Positions 1-8,177 are shown, counted from the first letter of the stretch. The stretch: 9,906 nt of DNA from Methanocorpusculum sp. (GCA_017555685.1 JAFZFW010000097.1:1-9906); one strand, 5' to 3'. The notes: generated by a model not told the origin, from the letters alone. Numbers and translations: made by a program.

Positions 1-2
1 AG

Positions 3-314
3 ATGCGGTTTACTCCGGTTATGTTCCTCCTTGCAGGTGCTCTCCTTGCCGTAAGTTCTGTTATCGGTGACAGCTTCGAGTTTATCCTTGGAATCCTCTT
101 CATCGTCCTTGGAATCTTCGCAGTTCTCAGAACCGAATCCCGCATCCTTCCGGGACTGATGTTTATCATCTACGGAATCAGCTACTTCATCGGACCTGTC
201 GCTGTCGGTGCAGGAATCACTGCCCTTGCCGTCATCGTCAACGGACTGCCGGCACTCATTGCACTCTACTTAGCGGTCGCTACCTTCTCCCAGAAGAAGC
301 TCCCGCTCTTCTAA
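3..314 (+). CDS. small integral membrane protein, possibly 5'-partial
   Basis: I do not recognise a family. The visible 103 residues are almost entirely hydrophobic and read as about four membrane helices, roughly residues 3-22, 24-42, 48-63 and 66-95. A short charged turn (RTESR, about 43-47) lies between helices 2 and 3, and a basic tail (SQKKLPLF) ends the protein. No catalytic or metal-binding motif is visible. The ATG is only two bases from the window edge, so neither a ribosome binding site nor an in-frame upstream extension can be judged; the true start may lie outside. A T7 tract follows the TAA stop directly, so this gene seems to end its own transcription unit and is probably separate from the phospholipase gene downstream. 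A membrane location is well supported; the function is unknown. Confidence 0.7.
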   Translation: MRFTPVMFLLAGALLAVSSVIGDSFEFILGILFIVLGIFAVLRTESRILPGLMFIIYGISYFIGPVAVGAGITALAVIVNGLPALIALYLAVATFSQKKLPLF

Positions 315-316
315 AC

Positions 317-323
317 TTTTTTT
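317..323 (+). terminator. oligo-T terminator after the membrane protein gene
   Basis: A run of seven T begins three bases after the TAA stop. Archaeal RNA polymerase commonly terminates at such U-rich stretches without needing a strong hairpin, and none is seen here. The call rests on position and composition only. Confidence 0.5.
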
Positions 324-333
324 CAGACTCATT

Positions 334-350
334 GCAAAACACGTGTTTGC
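334..350. repeat. CACGTG-centred palindrome
   Basis: AAACACGTGTTT at 337-348 is a perfect 12-bp palindrome. It extends to GCAAA/TTTGC arms if one extra A on the left is bulged. It lies between the preceding terminator and the TATA box of the phospholipase gene, upstream of the promoter. That position suits a dimeric regulator, but a chance palindrome cannot be excluded. Confidence 0.4.
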
Positions 351-374
351 TTTTCCCGCTTACAGAAGAACCAC

Positions 375-382
375 AAATATAG
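375..382 (+). promoter_or_regulatory. candidate TATA box for the phospholipase-hisF unit
   Basis: AAATATAG lies about 30 bp before the ATG at 411. An archaeal TATA box usually sits about 25 bp before the start site, which would put transcription start near 403-405. The messenger would then be leaderless or nearly so, in agreement with the absence of any Shine-Dalgarno sequence before 411. A second TATA-like run at 402-408 is too close to the ATG to serve it. Confidence 0.45.
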
Positions 383-410
383 AATATTCTGACAGCAAAT
401 CTATATATCA

Positions 411-1262
411 ATGTTATACAAGGCGGGAATCATCTTTGAAGGCGGAGGCATGCGGGGTGCCTATACTGCAGGTATCATCGATGCGCTTCTGGAACATGAC
501 ATCCATTTTGACTGCTGCTACGGAGTCTCATCCGGTGCAACTCATGCCACCACCTACCTCTCAAAACAGAAGGGGCGGGCAATTCAGATTGTTACCGACT
601 ACATCAAAGACAAACGCTACTTCAGCATCAAAAACCTCCTCAAAACCGGCAACCTCTTCAATGTGGATTTCATCTTCCACACCATCCCGCGTGAACTTAA
701 CATCTACGACTACGAAGCCGCCAGAAACAATCCCGCAAAATTCTTCGTCGGCGTCATCAACATGGAATCTGCGCAAGGAGAGTTCCTGCAGGTAAAAGAC
801 ATCGAACAGGAGTACATGAAAGTCTGTGCCTCCATGTCTCTGCCGTTTATCGCCAACATTGTCGAAATCGACGGAAAGCGCTACCTTGACGGCGGGATTG
901 CTGATTCTCTTCCGATTCAGCGTTCCATAGATGACGGAAACGAAAAGACCGTCTTAGTCCTGACGCAGGATGCCGCCTACCGCAAGAGCCTCGACAAACT
1001 CTACCCGCTTATTGCTCTTGCCTACCGCAGATATCCGGGCTTTGTGCAGATGGTAAAGACCCGCCACATCCGCTACAACGCAGCACTTGACAAAATTGCC
1101 GAAGAAGAAAAAGCCGGCCGGGCTTTCGTGCTCCGCCCCAAAAAACCGGTTCAGGTCGGACGCCTTGAACTGAACCGCGAGAAGATGCTTGATTTATACC
1201 GCGAAGGATATGAGGATGGAATCGAAGCCATTCCGCGCCTGAAAGCATTCCTGGAGAAATAA
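411..1262 (+). CDS. patatin-like phospholipase (YjjU/COG4667 type)
   Basis: This is a predicted serine acyl hydrolase of the patatin family, probably acting on lipid acyl esters; the substrate cannot be read from sequence. The N-terminus has the glycine-rich oxyanion-hole motif EGGGMRG (residues 10-16). The nucleophile elbow is G-V-S-S-G at 38-42, with Ser40 as nucleophile, and the catalytic Asp160 sits in DGG (160-162). Both members of the Ser-Asp dyad are therefore present in the usual order. The 283-residue length suits the COG4667 group. The start at 411 is needed to keep the oxyanion-hole motif; the next Met (residue 14) lies inside it. There is no signal peptide or membrane helix, so a cytosolic or peripheral protein is expected. 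The stop codon is followed immediately by the hisF ATG, so the two genes are very likely co-transcribed. The family call is firm; the physiological role is unknown. Confidence 0.88.
   Translation: MLYKAGIIFEGGGMRGAYTAGIIDALLEHDIHFDCCYGVSSGATHATTYLSKQKGRAIQIVTDYIKDKRYFSIKNLLKTGNLFNVDFIFHTIPRELNIYDYEAARNNPAKFFVGVINMESAQGEFLQVKDIEQEYMKVCASMSLPFIANIVEIDGKRYLDGGIADSLPIQRSIDDGNEKTVLVLTQDAAYRKSLDKLYPLIALAYRRYPGFVQMVKTRHIRYNAALDKIAEEEKAGRAFVLRPKKPVQVGRLELNREKMLDLYREGYEDGIEAIPRLKAFLEK
1253..1257 (+). promoter_or_regulatory. Shine-Dalgarno site of hisF
   Basis: GGAGA lies within the last codons of the phospholipase gene, about six bases before the hisF ATG. It fixes the hisF start at 1263 and suggests translational coupling with the upstream gene. 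Confidence 0.6.
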
Positions 1263-2066
1263 ATGACCTTAACCCGTAGAATTATTCCCTGCCTTGATTT
1301 AAAAGACGGCCGTGTCGTCAAAGGCGTCAACTTTGAAGGACTCCGTGACGCCGGCGACCCGGTAGAACTTGCCGCACGCTACAATGCCCAGGGTGCAGAC
1401 GAAGTCGTCTTCCTCGACATCTCTGCATCGAAGGAAGGAAGACAGGCAATGGTCGATGTCATCGGCCGTGCCGCAGACGAACTGTTCCTGCCGCTTACCG
1501 TCGGCGGAGGTCTGCGGACCGTTGACGACATCAGAACAATGCTTCGTGCCGGAGCAGACAAAGTTTCCTTAAACACATCCGCCGTAAAGACACCGGAGCT
1601 TATCACCGAAGGCTCCCGCCTCTTTGGAAACCAGTGCATCGTCTTAGCCGAAGACGTCCGCCGGAACTATGAGATGAAAGACGGTGTCACGGCCATGTCT
1701 GATGAGACAGGTGAGTTCTGGTACGAAGTTGTCATCTACGGCGGAAGCCATCGGACCGGGCTCGATGCCGTGCAGTGGGCAGAGGATGCGGTCTCCCGCG
1801 GGGCAGGAGAGATTCTTTTGACCAGTATGGAGACCGACGGAGTCAAAACCGGTTTTGACCTGATGATTACTGCCGCGGTCTCCGACGCGGTCGACGTCCC
1901 GGTGATAGCTTCCGGCGGTGTCGGTGAGCTTTCCCACTTCTACGACGGGTTTGTCCTCGGCAAAGCCGATGCCTGTCTTGCGGCAAGTGTATTCCACTAC
2001 GGCGAGATGACGATTTCCCAGGTTAAGGAATATCTGCATGGAAGAGGCGTTCCAGTCAGATTATAA
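1263..2066 (+). CDS. hisF: imidazole glycerol phosphate synthase, cyclase subunit HisF
   Basis: HisF takes ammonia from the HisH glutaminase and converts PRFAR to imidazole glycerol phosphate and AICAR, linking histidine and purine synthesis in the cytosol. The 267-residue (beta/alpha)8 barrel carries the standard marks: [16 protein letters not shown] at the N-terminus with catalytic Asp12, the phosphate-binding GGGLRT segment, the second catalytic Asp131 in EDVRR, then [17 protein letters not shown] and ASGGVG. Asp12 and Asp131 correspond to Asp11 and Asp130 of the Thermotoga maritima enzyme. Residue 130 before the catalytic Asp is Glu, where homologues I recall have a hydrophobic residue or Cys. 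The gene starts directly after the phospholipase stop and overlaps the following methyltransferase by 29 bp. No hisH is in the window, so the partner must be encoded elsewhere. Confidence 0.96.
   Translation: MTLTRRIIPCLDLKDGRVVKGVNFEGLRDAGDPVELAARYNAQGADEVVFLDISASKEGRQAMVDVIGRAADELFLPLTVGGGLRTVDDIRTMLRAGADKVSLNTSAVKTPELITEGSRLFGNQCIVLAEDVRRNYEMKDGVTAMSDETGEFWYEVVIYGGSHRTGLDAVQWAEDAVSRGAGEILLTSMETDGVKTGFDLMITAAVSDAVDVPVIASGGVGELSHFYDGFVLGKADACLAASVFHYGEMTISQVKEYLHGRGVPVRL
2025..2029 (+). promoter_or_regulatory. Shine-Dalgarno site of the methyltransferase
   Basis: AAGGA lies inside the 3' end of hisF, about eight bases before the ATG at 2038. It supports that ATG as the real start and therefore a genuine 29-bp overlap with hisF. 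Confidence 0.5.
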
Positions 2067-2613
2067 AAAACGCGGAATACGCTGGGCAGGTTCGGTCTCT
2101 CTTCCCGAACTTCCAAAAGATGCGGTTATCTTAGAGACCGGATGCGGGAACGGAAAAACGCTCTCTGCACTTGGCAGCTTCCAGGCTGTCGGCGTTGACA
2201 TATCCTCCGAAGCAGTCCGTCTTGCCGGAGCAAAGACGGCTGTTGCCGGAGATATCCGTGCGCTACCGTTCCGGGATGCAGCCTTTGATGCAGTATTCTG
2301 CTGGCACGTCCTAGGACATCTGACAGATGCGGACCGCAGGCGTGCGGTATCCGAACTTTTCCGGGTAACAAAAACCGGAGGGACGATTTTTTTCAAAGCA
2401 TTCTCTACTGCGGATTTCCGCTGCGGGAAGGGAACTGAGGTTGAGCCGCAGACTTATCTGCGGGGAGACGGGATGCTGACGCATTATTTCACAGAAGAAG
2501 AGGTGCGGGAACTGTTTGGTGAAGGGGAGATATCGAAGAACCGCTGGTCAATGCGGGTCAGGGGTGAAGAACTTCCGCGGGGGGAGATTCTCGGTGTCTT
2601 TTCCAGACGATAA
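2038..2613 (+). CDS. class I SAM-dependent methyltransferase (Methyltransf_11-like)
   Basis: This is a predicted S-adenosylmethionine-dependent methyltransferase with a Rossmann-type fold; the substrate is unknown. SAM-binding motif I is E-T-G-C-G-N-G at residues 33-39. Asp54 in VGVDIS is the acidic residue expected to hold the SAM ribose, and GD at 71-72 fits the adenine-binding motif. The [19 protein letters not shown] stretch (77-95) matches the post-motif region of UbiE-like small-molecule methyltransferases. The protein has 191 residues and no membrane helix. It starts inside the hisF reading frame with a Shine-Dalgarno site, so it is translated from the same messenger. hisI follows after 32 bp with no terminator visible. 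Its place between two histidine genes suggests co-expression but does not show a role in histidine synthesis. Confidence 0.85.
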   Translation: MEEAFQSDYKKRGIRWAGSVSLPELPKDAVILETGCGNGKTLSALGSFQAVGVDISSEAVRLAGAKTAVAGDIRALPFRDAAFDAVFCWHVLGHLTDADRRRAVSELFRVTKTGGTIFFKAFSTADFRCGKGTEVEPQTYLRGDGMLTHYFTEEEVRELFGEGEISKNRWSMRVRGEELPRGEILGVFSRR

Positions 2614-2645
2614 ACCCATATGCACAAACCCCGTATCAATATGGA

Positions 2646-3041
2646 ATGACATTTTCTTCCACTCCTGATACCAATGCACTTTTTTCGAAACTGACCTTCT
2701 CTGCTGACGGGTTAATCCCGGTCATCGTACAGGATGCAGAGACTAAAGATGTCCTGATGTTTGCGTTCGCCAATCGTGAGGCAGTCTCTCTGACATTAGA
2801 GACAGGATACGCACATTACTTCAGCCGTTCACGGGGAAAGCTCTGGAAGAAAGGTGAAGAGTCCGGACACCTGCAGACTGTACATGATGTGCTGACCGAT
2901 TGTGACGAAGACGTTCTCATCTATCTCGTATCGCAGGAAGGCTGTGCCTGCCATGAGGGATACCGGAGCTGTTTCTTCCGCGATATCTCCGGAAATATTC
3001 TCCTTCCGCGCCTGAAAGACCCGAAGGAAATTTATCAATAA
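2646..3041 (+). CDS. hisI: phosphoribosyl-AMP cyclohydrolase HisI
   Basis: HisI hydrolyses the adenine ring of phosphoribosyl-AMP to give ProFAR precursor, the third step of histidine synthesis. The protein is 131 residues and lacks the HisE pyrophosphohydrolase domain, so it is the stand-alone archaeal form. Visible marks are HYFSRSRGKLWKKGEESGH (57-75), the DCDED metal site with Asp85, Asp87 and Asp89, and CHEGYRSCF near the end. Cys86, Cys102 and Cys109 have the same 16- and 7-residue spacing as the three zinc-binding cysteines of Methanothermobacter HisI. The C-terminal DPKEIYQ also resembles that enzyme. No clear Shine-Dalgarno sequence precedes the ATG; an overlapping ATG at 2641 is out of frame. 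The 32-bp gap to the methyltransferase has no obvious terminator or strong TATA box, so read-through from the hisF unit is likely. Confidence 0.95.
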   Translation: MTFSSTPDTNALFSKLTFSADGLIPVIVQDAETKDVLMFAFANREAVSLTLETGYAHYFSRSRGKLWKKGEESGHLQTVHDVLTDCDEDVLIYLVSQEGCACHEGYRSCFFRDISGNILLPRLKDPKEIYQ

Positions 3042-3061
3042 ATCACCTCCTCTCCCCGTTC

Positions 3062-3067
3062 TTTTTT
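3062..3067 (+). terminator. oligo-T terminator after hisI
   Basis: A T6 tract lies about 20 bp after the hisI stop, within a pyrimidine-rich stretch and ahead of the next TATA box. No strong hairpin precedes it. It is placed where the hisF-hisI unit should end. Confidence 0.5.
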
Positions 3068-3093
3068 CCAGTACTGCACATACAAGGCAGTAG

Positions 3094-3102
3094 TATAATA
3101 TC
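3094..3102 (+). promoter_or_regulatory. candidate TATA box for the PIN-ATPase/leuS unit
   Basis: TATAATATC is centred about 38 bp before the ATG at 3136. Start of transcription is then expected near 3122-3126, giving a leader of 10-14 bases. No Shine-Dalgarno sequence is seen before 3136, as expected for such a short leader. A second A/T run at 3116-3123 is too close to the ATG. Confidence 0.45.
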
Positions 3103-3135
3103 AGATGGACGTCCCATAATATAGATGAATATCTC

Positions 3136-5160
3136 ATGATACTCGTACCAGATACCAGCGTCGTCATCGACGGCCGCGTCACTGCCTTAATCGAGAAAGG
3201 CGAATATCGTGACGCAACAATAATTATACCCGAGGCAGTCTTTGCAGAACTCGAAGCACAGGCTAACCAGGGACGTGAAATAGGATTCTCCGGCTTAGCC
3301 GAACTCCAGAAACTCTGCAGACTTGCTGATGAAAACCTCATCACTCTAAAATATGTAGGAGAACGCCCGAAACTCGATCAGGTCAAACTCGCCGGCGGCG
3401 GAGAGATTGACTCCATGATCAGAGCTGTTGCCATCGAACACAACGCGACATTTTTAACGAGCGATTATGTTCAGGCAGAAGTCGCCAAAGCAAAAGGCTT
3501 AGACGTCGTCTTCTTAAAATCCGAGACAATCGATAACTTTGCTCCGTTACTGATTGACGAATTCTTCGACGAAAACACCTTTGCGGTATACTTAAAAGAG
3601 CGTGTTTCCCCGTACGCCAGAAAAGGAAACATCCGTGAGTCCAAGCTGGTCACCATCCGTGACGCTCCGTGCACCGAGTACGAACTCCGTGCAATCTCCC
3701 AGGAGTGTCTCGAGCGTGCAAAGCGCCACCCGGACGGATTCGTCGAGGTCGAACTTCCGGGAGTTACCGTCTCCCAGATCGGCTCCATGAGAATCACCAC
3801 CACCAGACCTCCGTTCTCCGACGGCATCGAGGTCACCATCGTCAGACCAACCCGTGAAGTCTCCTTTGAGTCCTACAACTTTGCAGCCGCATTAAAGGAC
3901 CGCTTAAAGGACAACGCAGGCGGCATGCTCATCGTCGGAACTCCGGGTTCCGGCAAATCCACTCTTGAGCAGAACATCGCAACCTACCTCTCCGGCGAGA
4001 ACTACATCGTCAAGACCATCGAGTCCCCGCGTGACTTAATGGTGACCGACAAGATCACCCAGTACACTGCTCTTGACGGCAGTATCGCTGCAGCAGGTGA
4101 AGTCATCACTCTGCTCCGCCCGGACTATGTGGTCTTTGATGAGATGCGCAGAAGCGAAGAGCTCGCAGTCTTTGCAGACCTTCGCCTCTCCGGCATCAAA
4201 GTCATCGGCGGACTGCACGCAAAATCCGCACTTGACGCATTAATCCGCCTCGCAAGCCTCGTCGACTTAAACCTCATTCCGCAGATTGTGGCAACCATGG
4301 TCTTCGTCAAAGGCGGCGACATCTCCGAGATTTACAATGTCTCTACCGGATTCGGCGTCCCGAAGGCATTAGAGCAGATTGGCGATCCGCAGGTCAGACC
4401 GGTTGTCAGACTCACCAATATCATCACCACTGAAACCGTTGCCGAAGCATTCCGCTATGAAGGCGAAGTCATGGTCACCCCTGCATCCGGACTCCCGAAG
4501 GCCCCGCCGGTAAAGACCATTGAGCAGGCAAAGGCAGAAGCCAAGGAACGCGAAGCAGCAAAAGCAGAACCGGTAAAACCAAAGGCAGAACCGGCTCCGG
4601 CCCCGGCACCGGCAGAGACCGACCGCCAGGCTCCGCCAATCCACTCCATGCCGACCTATGAAGTCACCGAAGACAACCCGGCATGGGTCGTCCTGGAAAA
4701 GGAAATCCAGAACGAAATCTGCCGCTTCACCGAAGGAGACATCGTTGTCCGCATGATCTCCGACACCAAAGCCGCCGTCTACATCGATGACACCGATGTT
4801 CCGGCAGCAATCGGAAAAGCCGGCAAAAACATCGCCGCTGTTGTAAGCAAGGTTGGTATCGGAATCGACGTCCGTCCGCTATCTGACCTTCCGGGGAGGG
4901 AGACCCTAACTGAAATCCAGGCTCCTGCAACCCGCAGCGGACCCGGATTTAAAATCAGAAGCGAGAAGAAACAGCTCTCCATCATCTGCCCTGAACACTC
5001 AGGAAAGATCGTTGACCTCTTCTCCGGTAAAGAGTACCTCTTCACTGCAACTGTGGACTCTCACGGAGAAATTCACCTCGCAAGAAACTCAAGCATCGCT
5101 GTAGAAATGGTGCGCCGCTATGGCGCCGGCGAAGACCTGAAACTCCGCCCCGTAGACTAA
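3136..5160 (+). CDS. PIN domain-ATPase-KH protein (COG1855, PINA-like)
   Basis: A three-part archaeal protein of 674 residues. Residues 1-130 form a PIN nuclease-like domain with the four expected acidic residues Asp6 (PDTS), Glu38 (FAELEAQ), Asp92 (GEIDSMI) and Asp110 (TSD). A RecA/VirB11-like ATPase follows, with Walker A G268-T276 (GTPGSGKST) and Walker B YVVFDE ending at Asp335-Glu336. A Pro/Ala/Glu/Lys-rich linker covers about 454-513. A KH domain follows with the GxxG loop at 560-563 (IGKAGKNI). The Sulfolobus protein of this architecture, PINA, is described as a Holliday-junction branch-migration ATPase. Whether this homologue acts on DNA or RNA is not shown here. All PIN acidic residues are kept, so nuclease activity is possible. 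It probably shares a transcript with leuS, 19 bp downstream. Confidence 0.9.
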   Translation: MILVPDTSVVIDGRVTALIEKGEYRDATIIIPEAVFAELEAQANQGREIGFSGLAELQKLCRLADENLITLKYVGERPKLDQVKLAGGGEIDSMIRAVAIEHNATFLTSDYVQAEVAKAKGLDVVFLKSETIDNFAPLLIDEFFDENTFAVYLKERVSPYARKGNIRESKLVTIRDAPCTEYELRAISQECLERAKRHPDGFVEVELPGVTVSQIGSMRITTTRPPFSDGIEVTIVRPTREVSFESYNFAAALKDRLKDNAGGMLIVGTPGSGKSTLEQNIATYLSGENYIVKTIESPRDLMVTDKITQYTALDGSIAAAGEVITLLRPDYVVFDEMRRSEELAVFADLRLSGIKVIGGLHAKSALDALIRLASLVDLNLIPQIVATMVFVKGGDISEIYNVSTGFGVPKALEQIGDPQVRPVVRLTNIITTETVAEAFRYEGEVMVTPASGLPKAPPVKTIEQAKAEAKEREAAKAEPVKPKAEPAPAPAPAETDRQAPPIHSMPTYEVTEDNPAWVVLEKEIQNEICRFTEGDIVVRMISDTKAAVYIDDTDVPAAIGKAGKNIAAVVSKVGIGIDVRPLSDLPGRETLTEIQAPATRSGPGFKIRSEKKQLSIICPEHSGKIVDLFSGKEYLFTATVDSHGEIHLARNSSIAVEMVRRYGAGEDLKLRPVD

Positions 5161-5168
5161 TACAATAT

Positions 5169-5172
5169 AGGT
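5169..5172 (+). promoter_or_regulatory. weak Shine-Dalgarno site of leuS
   Basis: AGGT lies seven bases before the ATG at 5180. It is a partial match to the archaeal consensus, and it favours 5180 over the in-frame ATG at 5198 (Met7), which has no such site. A TATA-like run at 5163-5169 is too close to the ATG to be its promoter. Confidence 0.4.
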
Positions 5173-5179
5173 TAATATC

Positions 5180-7981
5180 ATGACAGAAAATCTCGTAATG
5201 AGCGAAATTGAACCGGCAATCCGCGAAAACTGGATTCCGCAGTTTGAATCGAATCCGAACCCGGCAAAAGACAAGCTGTATGTAAACGTTGCATTCCCGT
5301 ACCCGTCTGGTGCAATGCACGTCGGACACGGCAGAACCTACATCATCCCGGATGTCGTTGCCCGCTTCTGGAGAATGAGAGGAAAGCAGGTCCTCTTCCC
5401 GATGGCATTCCACGTCACCGGAGCACCGGTATTAGGTATCGCCAAGCGTATCGCAAACAAGGACGAGAAGACCTTAAAGCTCTACGGCGGCCTCTACCGT
5501 GTCCCGGCAGAGACCCTCGAAAAGTTCACTGACCCGATTACTATTGTCAACTACTTCGCTGACGAATACCAGCGTGTCATGCAGCAGCTCGGTCTCTCGA
5601 TTGACTGGAGACGCAGATTCACCACCATCATCCCGCAGTACAGCAAGTTCATCGAATGGCAGTACACCCACATCCACGGTCAGGGCAAAGTCCAGAAAGG
5701 CGAGTACCCGGTCCGCTACTGTCCGGTCTGTGAACAGCCGGTCGGAGACCACGACCTGTTAGAAGGCGACAGCGCAGAAGTCATGCACTTCGTCTTTGTC
5801 ATGTACCAGTTCGGTGAGTTCCAGATTCCGTGCGCAACCTTACGTCCGGAGACTATCTTTGGTGTCACCAACCTCTGGGCAAACCCGGAGACCAACTACC
5901 TCAAGGCAGAAGTCGACGGCAAGAAGTGGATCATCTCCGAAGAAGCTGCAGAGAAACTCCGCATGCAGAAGCACGAAGTAACCGAGATCGGCAGAATCAT
6001 GGGAACCGAGCTCATTGACCAGAAGGCAATCAACCCGTACACCGGCGCTGAGGTCCCAATCCTTCCGGCATCCTTCGTTGACTCTGACATGGGTTCCGGT
6101 CTTGTCATGTCCGTTCCGGCACACGCTCCGTTCGACTACATCGCACTCCGCGACTTACAGCAGCAGGGCAAGTACACTGACATCGTCCCGATCCCGCTCG
6201 TAACCGTCCCGAACTACGGAAAGATCCCGGCCCAGGACATCGTCGAGAAGAACAAGATTCCAAACCAGGATGACCCGAGAATGGACGAGCTCACCCAGGA
6301 GCTCTACACTGCAGAGTTCTCCAAGGGTAAGCTCAATGAGAACTGCGGAGAGCACGCAGGAAAGTCCGTCCGTCAGGCAAGAGAGGATGTTACCAAAGAG
6401 TTCGTCGAGACCCGCGGATCTATCATGTTCCACGAGATGAGCCAGAAGCGTGTCATCTGCCGCTGCGGAAACCGTGTCTACGTCAGAATCTTAGACGATC
6501 AGTGGTTCATCAACTATGGTGATGCAGAGTGGAAGCAGGCAGTTCACGAGGAACTCCCGAACCTTGAGCTCGTCCCGGCAGAGGTCAGAGCTGAGTTCGA
6601 GAGAACCACTGACTGGCTCCGCGAGTGGCCGTGCTCCCGTCGTGTCGGTCTTGGAACTCATGTCCCGTGGGATCCGAAATGGCTGTTCGAGCCTCTCTCC
6701 GACTCGACCATCTACATGGCATACTACACCATCTCTCACAAGATTGAGAAGATTGATGCAGAAAAGCTCACGCCGGAAGTCTTCGACTATGTCTTCCTTG
6801 GCAAAGGAGATGCAGCAGCACTTCCGATTGACGAAGCAACCGCAAAGGACCTCAGAGCTGAGTTCCTCTACTGGTACCCGTACGACTACCGCTTCAGTGC
6901 AAAGGACTTAATCTCCAACCACTTAACCTTCCAGCTCTTCCACCACAAGGCAATCTTCCCGGCAGAGCTTCAGCCGAAGGGAATGGTCGTCTTCGGTATG
7001 GGTCTCTTAAACGGTATGAAGATGTCCTCCTCCAAAGGAAACGTCTTCCTGTTAGAGGATGCCGCAAACGAGTTCGGTGCTGACACTGTCCGTATGTTCT
7101 TAGTCGGTTCTGCCGAGCCGTGGCAGGACTTCGACTGGAGAAACGAGCTTGTCTTATCTGTCAAGAAGCAGATCGAGCGTATGTGGCAGCTTGTCCTTGA
7201 TGCAGAGACTGCAGAGGGCGAGACTCCGATTGATGCATGGCTCGTCTCCCGCATGCAGCAGAGAATTGCCGCAGCAACCAAGTGCCTTACCGCATTCCAG
7301 ACCAGACAGGCACTGCAGGAGGCATACAATGGTGTTGTCTCTGACCTTGCATGGTACCGCAGACGCTTAGCAGGAGCAGCTCAGGGTGCTGTTGTTAAGG
7401 ATGTCATGTCCCAGTGGATCCGCTTAATGGCTCCGGTCATCCCGTACACCGCAGAAGCACTCTGGAAGAAGACCGGACGCGACACCGAAGGCATCGTCTC
7501 CTTCGCAGACTGGCCGGTTGCAGATGAAGCAAAGATTAACAAGGCTGTCGAGGTCTCTGAAGAGCTTCTCCAGAGAACCGTTGAAGACATTCAGTCTATC
7601 TTAAAGCTCGTCCAGATTGAGGCAAAGAAGGTCACTCTCTGCATTGCTCCGGAGTGGAAGAAGGATGTCTTCAAGATTGTTGCCGGTGCAGAGGACAAGC
7701 GCAATGTCGTTAAGTCCGTCATGGCAAACGAGGCACTCCGTGCAAAGGGTAAGGAAGCAACCGATGCCGCACAGCAGACTGTCAAGCTCGTTCACTCCCT
7801 TGCACCGGAACTTGTCTCTGCAATCGCTGAAGGCGTTGATGAGGTTGCAGTCTTTACCGCAGCAAAAGAGTTCGTCGAGAAAGAGACCGGACTCACTGTC
7901 GAGGTTGTTGCAGCCGAGACCAGCGGACACGCAAAGGCAAAGTCCGCATTACCGTTCAAGCCGGCAATCATTGTCGAGTAA
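5180..7981 (+). CDS. leuS: leucyl-tRNA synthetase, archaeal/eukaryotic type
   Basis: This class Ia synthetase attaches leucine to tRNA-Leu in the cytosol. At 933 residues it is full length for the archaeal type. The HIGH-type signature is HVGH at residues 47-50 and the KMSKS-type signature is KMSSS at 614-618. Zinc-ribbon-like cysteines appear as CPVC (181-184) and CRCG (427-430). The CP1 editing domain lies between them: the threonine-containing TLRPETIFG begins at 220, and VPAHAPFDY (312-320) holds Asp319, the likely conserved editing-site aspartate. [12 protein letters not shown] and the [34 protein letters not shown] stretch match the archaeal enzyme rather than the bacterial one. The 19-bp gap to the PIN-ATPase gene suggests a shared transcript. 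A hairpin and T tract follow the stop. Confidence 0.97.
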   Translation: MTENLVMSEIEPAIRENWIPQFESNPNPAKDKLYVNVAFPYPSGAMHVGHGRTYIIPDVVARFWRMRGKQVLFPMAFHVTGAPVLGIAKRIANKDEKTLKLYGGLYRVPAETLEKFTDPITIVNYFADEYQRVMQQLGLSIDWRRRFTTIIPQYSKFIEWQYTHIHGQGKVQKGEYPVRYCPVCEQPVGDHDLLEGDSAEVMHFVFVMYQFGEFQIPCATLRPETIFGVTNLWANPETNYLKAEVDGKKWIISEEAAEKLRMQKHEVTEIGRIMGTELIDQKAINPYTGAEVPILPASFVDSDMGSGLVMSVPAHAPFDYIALRDLQQQGKYTDIVPIPLVTVPNYGKIPAQDIVEKNKIPNQDDPRMDELTQELYTAEFSKGKLNENCGEHAGKSVRQAREDVTKEFVETRGSIMFHEMSQKRVICRCGNRVYVRILDDQWFINYGDAEWKQAVHEELPNLELVPAEVRAEFERTTDWLREWPCSRRVGLGTHVPWDPKWLFEPLSDSTIYMAYYTISHKIEKIDAEKLTPEVFDYVFLGKGDAAALPIDEATAKDLRAEFLYWYPYDYRFSAKDLISNHLTFQLFHHKAIFPAELQPKGMVVFGMGLLNGMKMSSSKGNVFLLEDAANEFGADTVRMFLVGSAEPWQDFDWRNELVLSVKKQIERMWQLVLDAETAEGETPIDAWLVSRMQQRIAAATKCLTAFQTRQALQEAYNGVVSDLAWYRRRLAGAAQGAVVKDVMSQWIRLMAPVIPYTAEALWKKTGRDTEGIVSFADWPVADEAKINKAVEVSEELLQRTVEDIQSILKLVQIEAKKVTLCIAPEWKKDVFKIVAGAEDKRNVVKSVMANEALRAKGKEATDAAQQTVKLVHSLAPELVSAIAEGVDEVAVFTAAKEFVEKETGLTVEVVAAETSGHAKAKSALPFKPAIIVE

Positions 7982-8041
7982 GAACCGGGTACTTAACCCA
8001 ACTTTTTTCAGGCTGCCGGTTCTCCGGTCGCCGGTGTTTTT
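7981..8041 (+). terminator. compound hairpin/oligo-T terminator after leuS
   Basis: Two T tracts follow the leuS stop, each after a small hairpin. The first hairpin is GGGT (7987-7990) with ACCC (7996-7999), followed by T6 at 8003-8008. The second is CCGG (8024-8027) with CCGG (8031-8034), followed by T5 at 8037-8041. A competing longer pairing is also possible: AGAACCGG (7981-7988) with CCGGTTCT (8016-8023), an 8-bp perfect stem enclosing the first T tract. The arrangement supports termination of the leuS transcript; which fold dominates is unknown. Confidence 0.6.
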
Positions 8042-8046
8042 CTCTC

Positions 8047-8056
8047 CTGTATACAG
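8047..8056. repeat. CTGTATACAG palindrome
   Basis: A perfect 10-bp palindrome six bases after the second T tract. It could be an operator half of the control region or a chance palindrome. Between here and 8123 I see no other convincing element and no gene. Confidence 0.3.
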
Positions 8057-8123
8057 CAGATTCTGTCCTGTCCATTCTTTGGGAATCCGGTGAAATTTCT
8101 TCCTGCGTTCATGCGACTGGGTT

Positions 8124-8143
8124 TTGATTGTTGTACCAATCAA
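8124..8143. repeat. 7-bp inverted repeat TTGATTG/CAATCAA
   Basis: Perfect arms at 8124-8130 and 8137-8143 enclose a 6-base centre. The repeat lies about 30 bp upstream of the first candidate TATA box (8174-8180), a usual position for an archaeal activator site. It directly joins the next inverted repeat. Confidence 0.45.
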
Positions 8144-8177
8144 TAATAGCTGTTATTAATGTTTTCGTAGCTATTAT
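8143..8177. repeat. 9-bp inverted repeat ATAATAGCT/AGCTATTAT
   Basis: Perfect arms at 8143-8151 and 8169-8177 are separated by 17 bp. The left arm is also part of a near-palindrome, AATAATAGCTGTTATT (8142-8157). The right arm overlaps the candidate TATA box at 8174-8180, so a protein bound here would compete with TBP. Confidence 0.45.

Noticed and set aside
402..408. Strong TATA-like run as the promoter of the phospholipase gene
   Set aside because: It ends only two bases before the ATG. Transcription from it would begin inside the gene, after the oxyanion-hole motif that the protein needs.
343..795. Open 150-codon frame overlapping the phospholipase gene
   Set aside because: The product is rich in Ser and Thr without domain features, and it lies in another frame of a gene with clear catalytic motifs, so it is a shadow.
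7949..8143. Small minus-strand ORF across the leuS 3' end
   Set aside because: It runs through the hairpin and T-tract region, gives a basic low-information peptide, and has no recognisable motif.
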